Positions 8,108-14,446 of a DNA stretch of 64,000 nt are shown here, piece by piece. Both the position numbers and the translations under genes were made by a program. A model generated the notes under the pieces. It was given only the letters and a program-made list of their open reading frames with translations, was not told where the DNA came from and did no database searches. Origin of the DNA: Streptomyces malachitofuscus (GTDB lineage Bacteria; Actinomycetota; Actinomycetes; Streptomycetales; Streptomycetaceae); NCBI RefSeq assembly GCF_014650055.1, contig NZ_BMUF01000015.1:1-64000 (forward strand), in the 5' to 3' direction. Each line of letters opens with the position of its first letter. Within the stretch, counting starts at the first letter, position 1.

Positions 8108-9541
8108 GTGGCAACCGCGAGGACACCCCACGGCGCCACCGGGACCGGTGGGTCGGAAGGGGTCAAGGGAAGCGGCCGACGCCCCGGCACGGGCCGGGCG
8201 GGCGGCCGCCTTCGCGCGTGCGGACGCGCCCTGCGCTTCCCGGTGACGAAGACCGCCCGCGGAATCCGCCGGGCGACCCATGCGCACGGCGCCGGGGAGT
8301 CCGGGCTCGGCAAGCTGATCGAGCTGCACGGCGTGAACGGCGCCGGCGACGTCATGATCACCGTCGCGCTGGCGTCCACCGTCTTCTTCTCCGTGCCGAC
8401 GGACGAGGCGCGCGGGCGTGTCGCCCTGTACCTCGCCATCACCATGGCACCGTTCACCCTTCTCGCCCCGGTGGTCGGCCCCCTCCTGGACCGGCTGCCG
8501 CACGGCCGCCGCGCTGCCATGGCCGGCGCGATGCTCGCCCGGGCGCTGCTCGCGCTCGTCCTGTCCGGGGCGGTCGTCACCGGCGGACTCGAGCTGTACC
8601 CGGCCGCGCTGGGCGTCCTGGTCGCCTCGAAGGCGTACGGGGTGGTCAGAAGCGCGGTCGTGCCGCGGCTGCTGCCGCCCGCCTTCTCCCTGGTGAAGGC
8701 GAACTCGCGGGTCACCCTCGGCGGCCTCCTTGCGACCGGGATCGCCGCGCCCATCGGAGCGGGCCTGCACCAGATCGGGCCCCGCTGGCCGCTGTACGGG
8801 GCGTTCGCGCTGTTCGTGACGGGGATGCTGCTGTCCTTCCGGCTGCCGCCGAAGGTCGACTCCGCCAAGGGAGAGGCCGTGGCGCTGCTCGCCGCCGACG
8901 AGCAGCACCTGCACGGCCCGCACCGCAAGACGGAGAAACGTCCCGGGCTGCGCACGGTCGGCCCGGCCGTCACCCACGCGCTGGCCGCCAACGCCTCCAT
9001 CCGCTGCCTCACCGGCTTCCTGATCTTCTTCCTGGCGTTCCTGCTGCGCGAGCATCCGATGTCCGGTCAGAGCGCCGCGGTGTCGCTCGGGATCGTGGGG
9101 GTGGCGGCCGGCACGGGCAACGCGCTCGGTACGGCGGTGGGGGCGGGGCTGCGGTCCCGCGCCCCGGAGATCATCATCGTGACGGTGGTGGCGTGTGTGC
9201 TGAGCGCGGCGATCGTGGCCGCGGCGTTCTTCGGCGCGGTGGTGGTGGCGTGTCTCGCCGCCATCGCCGGGTTCGCGCAGGCGCTGGCCAAACTGTCGCT
9301 GGACGCGCTGATCCAGCGGGACGTGCCCGAACTGGTGCGGACCTCGGCGTTCGCCCGGTCGGAGACGCTGCTGCAGATGTCGTGGGTGCTGGGCGGCGCC
9401 ATCGGCATCGCGATGCCGCTGATCGGGTCCCTGGGGCTGGCCGCGGGCGCGGCGATCGTCGCGACGGGCTGGCTGACCACCGTGCGCGGGCTGCTCCGCT
9501 CGGCCCGGCAGGGGCACGGAGGACGGGCGCGAGTGGCGTAA
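8108..9541 (+). CDS. MFS transporter
   Basis: Encodes 477 residues with a hydrophobic profile of about 12 helices. A hydrophilic N-terminal leader of about 55 residues precedes THAHGAGESGLGKLIELH and the first helix (GDVMITVALASTVFF). The loop RLPHGRRAAMAG after helix 2-3 fits the MFS loop position, and a charged central loop (KRPGLRTVG region) separates the two halves. The start is uncertain: GTG 8108 is in frame and fits the family N-terminus, but no strong ribosome site is visible. The substrate is unknown; similar proteins are annotated only as MFS efflux permeases. The DUF2771-like lipoprotein gene follows 62 bases later. Confidence 0.82.
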   Translation: MATARTPHGATGTGGSEGVKGSGRRPGTGRAGGRLRACGRALRFPVTKTARGIRRATHAHGAGESGLGKLIELHGVNGAGDVMITVALASTVFFSVPTDEARGRVALYLAITMAPFTLLAPVVGPLLDRLPHGRRAAMAGAMLARALLALVLSGAVVTGGLELYPAALGVLVASKAYGVVRSAVVPRLLPPAFSLVKANSRVTLGGLLATGIAAPIGAGLHQIGPRWPLYGAFALFVTGMLLSFRLPPKVDSAKGEAVALLAADEQHLHGPHRKTEKRPGLRTVGPAVTHALAANASIRCLTGFLIFFLAFLLREHPMSGQSAAVSLGIVGVAAGTGNALGTAVGAGLRSRAPEIIIVTVVACVLSAAIVAAAFFGAVVVACLAAIAGFAQALAKLSLDALIQRDVPELVRTSAFARSETLLQMSWVLGGAIGIAMPLIGSLGLAAGAAIVATGWLTTVRGLLRSARQGHGGRARVA

Positions 9542-9603
9542 CGCTCCGGCCACGCCGTACCCCACGTGGGGAGCGTGGCACACCTGCCCGATAGCCTTCG
9601 GCC

Positions 9604-10104
9604 ATGACCACGTTGCCCCGCGGCGCAGCCGCTCTGAGACACCGCGCTGTGCGACGCCGCCGTGCCGTCGCCGCCGCCGGCGCCGTATCGGCCGGACTGC
9701 TCGTCCTGGCCGCCTGTGACAAGCCGACGCCGATGGCCACCATCACGGTGGGCAGTGACTCGGTGAGCTCCGAGGCCACCTGCGGCGGCGAGGGCGAGGC
9801 CTTGAACACCGAGACCCTCAACAAGTGCCTGAGGGACAAGGGCGTCGACGAGATCACCGTCGACCCCACCGAGACCGTGCGCTTCGGCGTCGACCCGGAC
9901 ATCGCCGACAAGGGCTGGACCATCCTGATGAACGGTCAGCCGCTGGTGGAGTCCAGCAAGAAGACCTACCAGGCCATCCCGGGCAGCGTGTTCTTCAACG
10001 CCCAGTACGGCGCCCAGGGCGACTCGACCCTGGTGTCGATCAAGGAGGGCGAGACCGAGACCACGGGTCTGTGGTCGTTCCGGCTGAAGAAGCAGGACGA
10101 CTGA
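9604..10104 (+). CDS. DUF2771-like lipoprotein
   Basis: Encodes 166 residues. An Arg-rich N-terminus (RHRAVRRRRAVAAAGAV) leads into a hydrophobic segment ending in lipobox LAAC (Cys near 38). The mature domain contains two cysteines (EATCGG and LNKCLRD), the ITVDPTETVRFGVDPDIADKG stretch split by beta-type residues, and a C-terminal TTGLWSFRLKKQDD strand. It matches my memory of DUF2771, exported lipoproteins found beside the futalosine genes in streptomycetes. The function is unknown. It ends 2-34 bases inside or next to mqnB, depending on the mqnB start. Confidence 0.8.
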   Translation: MTTLPRGAAALRHRAVRRRRAVAAAGAVSAGLLVLAACDKPTPMATITVGSDSVSSEATCGGEGEALNTETLNKCLRDKGVDEITVDPTETVRFGVDPDIADKGWTILMNGQPLVESSKKTYQAIPGSVFFNAQYGAQGDSTLVSIKEGETETTGLWSFRLKKQDD

Positions 10105-10826
10105 TCACGTCGTCGGCACGCGTTCTCGTGGCCACCGCGGTCCCCGTCGAGCGGGACGCGGTGGCCGAGGCGTTCCCCGGTGACGCGGAGCAGGTGCGCC
10201 TTCCTGGGGTGACCCTGGTGCGCACGGACGGCGGGTGCGATCTGCTGGCCACCGGTGTCGGCCCCGCCGCGGCAGCCGCCTCCACCGCCGCCGCGCTCAC
10301 CGCCGCCGCACTCGGCGGCACCCCCTACGGTCTCGTCGTGTGCGCCGGTATCGGCGGCGGGTTCCAGCCCGACGCGCCCCTCGGCTCGCTCGTCGTCTCC
10401 GACACGATCGCCGTGGCCGATCTCGGCGCCGAGACGGCGGAGGGCTTCCTCCCCGTCACCGAACTGGGCTTCGGGCACGTCGCCCACCGCTCCCCGAGTT
10501 CGCTCGTGGGCGAGGCCGTCCGTGTGACCGGCGCCCGCCCCGGCACCGTCCTCACCGTCTCCACCGTCACCGGCACCGCCGACCGTGCCGCCGCACTGCG
10601 GGCCCGGCACCCGGGCGCCCTCGCCGAGGGCATGGAGGGCTTCGGCGTGGCCGAGGCGGCCGTCGCCCAGGGGCGGCCCGTGCTGGAGGTGCGGGCGGTG
10701 TCGAACCCCGTCGGCCCGCGCGACCGCGCCGCCTGGCGCATCGGCGACGCCCTGAGCGCCCTCACCGAGGGCTTCGGGAAGCTCGCGCCCGTCCTGGAGA
10801 GTTGGATCCACCATGACCACCAGTGA
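10071..10826 (+). CDS. mqnB: Futalosine hydrolase
   Basis: Splits futalosine (or a related adenosine-derived intermediate) to dehypoxanthine futalosine plus hypoxanthine in the futalosine route to menaquinone, in the cytoplasm. The sequence is a purine-nucleoside-phosphorylase/MTAN-like fold: RVLVATAVPVERDAV strand, LLATGVGPAAAAAST, VVCAGIGGGF, and the catalytic region EGMEGFGVAEAA followed by VRAVSNPVGPRD. The start is unclear. The fold needs RVLV, which excludes GTG 10128. GTG 10071 (used here, 251 residues) overlaps the upstream gene by 34 bases; a CTG at 10101 overlapping the upstream stop is a real alternative. Its stop overlaps the mqnD start by 14 bases, which supports coupling. Confidence 0.88.
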   Translation: MVVPAEEAGRLITSSARVLVATAVPVERDAVAEAFPGDAEQVRLPGVTLVRTDGGCDLLATGVGPAAAAASTAAALTAAALGGTPYGLVVCAGIGGGFQPDAPLGSLVVSDTIAVADLGAETAEGFLPVTELGFGHVAHRSPSSLVGEAVRVTGARPGTVLTVSTVTGTADRAAALRARHPGALAEGMEGFGVAEAAVAQGRPVLEVRAVSNPVGPRDRAAWRIGDALSALTEGFGKLAPVLESWIHHDHQ

Positions 10827-11682
10827 GCACACCGGCGAGCAGCAGCGGCTGCGGATCGCCTACTCCCCCTGCCCGAACGACACCTTCGTCTTCGACGCCC
10901 TCGCCCACGGCCGCGTCCCCGGCGCGCCCGCCCTCGACGTGACCTTCGCCGACATCGACGTCACCAACGGCATGGCCGAACGCGGCGAGCTGGACGTGCT
11001 GAAGGTGTCGTACGCGGTGCTGCCGTACGTGCTCGACGAGTACGCGCTGCTGCCCTGCGGAGGCGCCCTGGGGCGGGGCTGCGGGCCCCTGGTGCTGACC
11101 AGGGAGGCCGGGGTGGATCTCACGGGCCGTACGGTCGCCGTGCCCAGCGAGCGGTCGACGGCGTATCTGCTGTTCCGGCTGTGGACGGCGGACGTGGTGC
11201 CCGGGGGGGTCGGGGAGATCGTGGTGATGCCGTTCCACGAGATCATGCCCGCCGTGCGGGACGGGAAGGTCGACGCGGGGCTGGTGATCCACGAGGCGCG
11301 CTTCACGTACCAGGGCTACGGGCTGCACAAGCTGGCCGACATGGGCGAGCACTGGGAGGCCACCACCGGGCTGCCGATCCCGCTGGGCGCGATCATCGCC
11401 AGGCGGTCGCTGGGCGAGGAGACGCTGACGCGGCTCGCCGACTCGATCCGCACATCCGTACGAGCCGCATGGGACGACCCCGAGGCGTCGCGGCCGTACG
11501 TCATGGAGCACGCGCAGGAGATGGACCCGGCCGTCGCCGACCAGCACATCGGGCTGTACGTCAACGAGTTCACGGCCGGCCTCGGCGAGGACGGCTACGC
11601 GGCCGTACGGGGGCTGCTCACGCGCGCGGCGGCCGAGGGACTGGTGCCGCCCCTCGGCCCGGACGCGCTGCGGTTCCCCTGA
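10813..11682 (+). CDS. mqnD: 1,4-dihydroxy-6-naphthoate synthase
   Basis: Encodes 289 residues. Converts cyclic dehypoxanthine futalosine to 1,4-dihydroxy-6-naphthoate, the naphthoquinone precursor of menaquinone in the futalosine pathway. Hallmarks are the periplasmic-binding-protein-like fold with IAYSPCPNDTFVFDAL at the N-terminus, the DVTNGMAERGELDVLKVSY block, VPSERSTAYLL, and FHEIMPAVRDGKVDAGLVIHE, which holds the conserved substrate-site histidines and glutamates. The ATG lies inside the mqnB 3' end (14-base overlap). It ends 17 bases before a convergent cold-shock gene; no clear terminator lies between. Confidence 0.95.
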   Translation: MTTSEHTGEQQRLRIAYSPCPNDTFVFDALAHGRVPGAPALDVTFADIDVTNGMAERGELDVLKVSYAVLPYVLDEYALLPCGGALGRGCGPLVLTREAGVDLTGRTVAVPSERSTAYLLFRLWTADVVPGGVGEIVVMPFHEIMPAVRDGKVDAGLVIHEARFTYQGYGLHKLADMGEHWEATTGLPIPLGAIIARRSLGEETLTRLADSIRTSVRAAWDDPEASRPYVMEHAQEMDPAVADQHIGLYVNEFTAGLGEDGYAAVRGLLTRAAAEGLVPPLGPDALRFP

Positions 11683-11698
11683 GCGGCAGCGGGCCGCT

Positions 11699-12082
11699 CT
11701 AGACGTCGAGCTGGTCGGCGACCGCGCGGAGAAGTCCGGCGATCTTCTTGCCGGCCGCGCGGTCGGGGTAGCGGCCCCGCTCCAGGGACGGCGTGATGCT
11801 CTCCAGCAGGGTCGTCAGGTCCTGGACGATGGACGCCAGCTCGTCGGGCTTCTTGCGCTGGGCCGCCGCGACCGAGGGGGTCGGGTCGAGGATGGTCAGG
11901 GACAGGGCCTGGTCGCCGCGCTGCCCGGCGACCACGCCGAACTCCACGCGCTGGCCCGGCTTGAGGGCCTCGACTCCGGCGGGGAGGACCGAGGAATGCA
12001 CGAAGACGTCGCCGCCGTCGTCACGGGAGAGAAAGCCGAAGCCCTTCTCACTGTTGAACCACTTGACCTTGCCGGTGGGCAC
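11699..12082 (-). CDS. Cold-shock protein with C-terminal extension
   Basis: Encodes 127 residues. The first 67 or so form a standard cold-shock domain binding single-stranded nucleic acid: GKVKWFNSEKGFGFL (RNP1) and DVFVHSS (RNP2). About 60 further residues follow and are absent from ordinary 66-70 residue CspA-type proteins. This tail reads RKKPDELASIVQDLTTLL and RYPDRAAGKKIAGLLRAVADQL, two predicted amphipathic helices suggestive of a protein-protein contact. Long actinobacterial relatives of this kind are known, with unknown roles. The 165-bp upstream gap is shared with a divergent small membrane protein. Confidence 0.93.
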   Translation of the reverse strand: MPTGKVKWFNSEKGFGFLSRDDGGDVFVHSSVLPAGVEALKPGQRVEFGVVAGQRGDQALSLTILDPTPSVAAAQRKKPDELASIVQDLTTLLESITPSLERGRYPDRAAGKKIAGLLRAVADQLDV

Positions 12083-12247
12083 GTCTGTCCTCGTCCTCGT
12101 ACTCGTCGGGAAAACTGCTTCTGAAAACGGCTCTACATAGCACTCGGGCGGGCCCGATGACCCGCCGGTACCAAGGCTAATGGTCTTCAGGCCGGTGACA
12201 AGACGTCACCCGGTTGTTCCTCTCGCGCTGGGAACTACCCTGGTCCG

Positions 12248-12508
12248 GTGCGTGACAAAACCCAAGCGAATTCCACCGCGCCCGGCGACGGTCTGGTCCG
12301 TGCCGGCGCCATCGTCTTCTTCGTCGGTGCCGTGGCCACTCTGGTCACTGTGGCCCCGCTGTTCCTCGGAACGTCGCCCTTTCCGACGTACATGTTCGGA
12401 TTGAGCATGCTCATGGGCGTCGGATTCCTGATGGCCGGCGCGGGGGTACTGCGTTCGGCCGCGGCGGGGCGGCGTCAGGCGCGCGCCGCGCTGCCGTCCG
12501 AGCAGTAG
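12248..12508 (+). CDS. Small two-helix membrane protein
   Basis: Encodes 86 residues from GTG 12248. Helices are at about 21-42 (GAIVFFVGAVATLVTVAPLF) and 50-70 (FGLSMLMGVGFLMAGAGVL), with a short polar N-terminus and a basic C-terminal tail (RRQARAALPSEQ). I recognise no family beyond small conserved actinobacterial membrane proteins. The 3' end overlaps the convergent HAD-phosphatase gene by 34 bases. Confidence 0.72.
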   Translation: MRDKTQANSTAPGDGLVRAGAIVFFVGAVATLVTVAPLFLGTSPFPTYMFGLSMLMGVGFLMAGAGVLRSAAAGRRQARAALPSEQ

Positions 12509-13128
12509 TCCGAAAACCATCGCGGGAATTCCGTCAGATCGGCGAGGACGACGTCCGCGCCGGCCTCGCGCAGCTCCGTCGCGTCGCACGGCCCGCCGGC
12601 CACCGCGACGGACAGCGCACCGGCGGCCCGCGCGCCGCGCACGTCGCCCACGTGGTCGCCGACATAGACGGCGGCCTCGTGCTCGCGCAGCGCCAGCGCC
12701 TTCTGCTCGGCCCACAGGCCGCCGATCACGGCGTCCGGTTCGATACCGAGGTGGGCCAGGTGCAGCTTGGCGTTGGGCTCGTACTTCGCCGTGACGACGA
12801 TCGCCCGCCCGCCCGTTTCCCGCACGGCCGATATCGCCTCACGGGCGCCCGGCATGGCGAGCGTGGGGGTGATGGCGTACTCCGGGTACATCTCCCGGTA
12901 CAGGTCCACGACCTCGTCGATCCGCTCGGCCGGGAACCAGTTGGCCAGCTCGTCCGCCAGCGGCGGCCCGAGCCGGCTCACCGCGAGATCGGCGTCGATG
13001 TACGTCCCCGTCCGCTCCGCCAGCGCCCGGTAGCAGTCCCGGATCCCGGGCCGCGAGTCGATGAGCGTCATATCGAGATCAAAACCAACAGTGAGCGAGC
13101 ACGAGGTCATCAAGGCCATGCGCCCCAT
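12475..13128 (-). CDS. HAD-superfamily hydrolase (phosphatase-like)
   Basis: Encodes 217 residues. Motif I is GFDLDMTLID (nucleophile Asp, acid/base Asp), motif II lies near IVVTAKY, the motif III lysine is in the KYEPNAK region, and motif IV is YVGDHVGDVRGA. The cap between motifs I and II is helical (subclass I), like phosphoglycolate phosphatase. The physiological substrate cannot be told. I chose ATG 13128 because GAGGG lies 7 bases upstream; in-frame ATGs at 13119 and 13110 are alternatives. The 3' end overlaps the convergent membrane-protein gene, an unusual but coding-supported arrangement. Confidence 0.88.
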   Translation of the reverse strand: MGRMALMTSCSLTVGFDLDMTLIDSRPGIRDCYRALAERTGTYIDADLAVSRLGPPLADELANWFPAERIDEVVDLYREMYPEYAITPTLAMPGAREAISAVRETGGRAIVVTAKYEPNAKLHLAHLGIEPDAVIGGLWAEQKALALREHEAAVYVGDHVGDVRGARAAGALSVAVAGGPCDATELREAGADVVLADLTEFPRWFSDYCSDGSAARA

Positions 13129-13324
13129 TGTGCCGCCCTCGCAGCTGCGGGCAGTCGTGCCTCCCCCAGTGCCTTGAAGGCCTGGGAGGTACCCCCAGGG
13201 CGGCACCGGTGGGCGATGGGGGTCCCCCGCTCGAGCGCCCGAGAGTGGGGGCACCGGCCCAGCGCCGCGAGCCCGGACGCAGGTACCCGAGCACAGGCGT
13301 CCGGCGCCACTCGGCAAGCCTGCG
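13129..13324. repeat. Intergenic region with two GC-rich hairpins
   Basis: Between two minus-strand genes. Hairpin one (13161-13188) pairs CTCCC with GGGAG around a GCCTTGAAGGC core. Hairpin two (13224-13251) pairs CCCCC-CTCG with CGAG-GGGGG. The wording resembles a hairpin repeat I recall from many Streptomyces intergenic gaps. Either hairpin may end transcription of the membrane-protein gene. Confidence 0.5.
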
Positions 13325-14329
13325 TCAGCGCCTCCGCTGAGACCGCCACACAAGAAACAGCGCCGACGAGACCGCCGCCCCCCGAATCACCCACGGCCAC
13401 GTCTCCGCCATCGCCGCGTTCATCTCCCCCTCGGCGATCGCCGCACCCCACCGCTCCGCCGCCCTCCCCCACAGCCACACCACCCCACCCGTGAGCGCGA
13501 GCCCGGGAATGACGACGACCGCCCACTTCGACTCCGCCGGAGTCAGCCGGCGCGAGGCCCACGCGATGAGCCACCCGAGGATCAGCGCGAACCAGTTGCC
13601 GAGCACGGCCCCCGCGACCAGCGACGCGGCGGCCAGCAGCAGCAGAGGATTGCTCCAGCGCCGGGACGGCAGCCGCAGCAGGCGCCGACGTGGCGCGACG
13701 GCCTCCTCCGCCTCCCCCGCGACGACCGCCTCGACGGAAGCGCCCGGATCGGACGGCTCCTCCTTCGTCGCCGGAGCCGAAGCCTGGGCGGGGGCCCGCA
13801 GCAGCTCTGGAATCTCGACACCGCCCACGAAGCCCGGCACGTCGTCACCGATGCCGAAGGCACTGTTGTCGATCCGCCACCAGTCGGGCTGCCCGGCACT
13901 GTCCCCGAGTTCGTCGGTGCCGGCCCGGTGCGGCGGCGACGGCACGTCGGCCGGTGCGGGACCCGCCGGCTCGGCCGGACGCGGCCGGGGAACGACCCGG
14001 CGCAGCACGCCCCTGGGCCGCTGCTCGCCGTCCCGCTGCACCGGCACCGCTGCGGGCGCCGCGGAACCCTCCGGCCCGTCCCCCGACGAGCCCCCCGCCG
14101 CCGTGCCCTCGGCCGCCGAGACGACCTCGGTCGGCGTACCGATGCGGGAGATGATGCGGCGCACCGCGGCGGGGGAATCGACCACGGCCTTGGCCCGCCG
14201 CCGGTCGATCTCGTCCCGCAGTTCGGCGACCAGCCGCATGCGGGCCGCCGACGGCAGCTGCCGCTGCTGCGCGACATCGCCGACGCGGCTCAGATACTCG
14301 TAGACGACCTGGTCACTCTCGATACCCAC
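13325..14329 (-). CDS. Conserved membrane protein with long cytoplasmic N-terminal half
   Basis: Encodes 334 residues from GTG 14329, with GAGGGG five bases upstream. The N-terminus (YEYLSRVGDVAQQRQLPSA, then LVAELRDEIDRRRA and RRIISRIGTPTEVV) resembles the short HAAS-type helical signalling domain found before membrane segments. A Pro/Ala-rich acidic linker of about 110 residues follows. Four hydrophobic segments occupy the last third (LLLLAAASLVAGAVLGNWFA, LILGWLIAWASR, VVVIPGLALTGGVVWLWG, WVIRGAAVSSALFLVW). The function is unknown. The frame stays open far upstream into 16.6 kb, but that part is antisense to a clear gene and is not counted. Confidence 0.75.
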   Translation of the reverse strand: MGIESDQVVYEYLSRVGDVAQQRQLPSAARMRLVAELRDEIDRRRAKAVVDSPAAVRRIISRIGTPTEVVSAAEGTAAGGSSGDGPEGSAAPAAVPVQRDGEQRPRGVLRRVVPRPRPAEPAGPAPADVPSPPHRAGTDELGDSAGQPDWWRIDNSAFGIGDDVPGFVGGVEIPELLRAPAQASAPATKEEPSDPGASVEAVVAGEAEEAVAPRRRLLRLPSRRWSNPLLLLAAASLVAGAVLGNWFALILGWLIAWASRRLTPAESKWAVVVIPGLALTGGVVWLWGRAAERWGAAIAEGEMNAAMAETWPWVIRGAAVSSALFLVWRSQRRR

Positions 14330-14446
14330 GAAGTCCCCTCCGGGACGGATGCGTTGGGACACCGTCGCCCGACGGTACCGCGTGGCGGCCCGGCCGACCC
14401 AACTCCCGCCACGCCACGGACGTACCCACCCGCTAACGTGAGGCGG

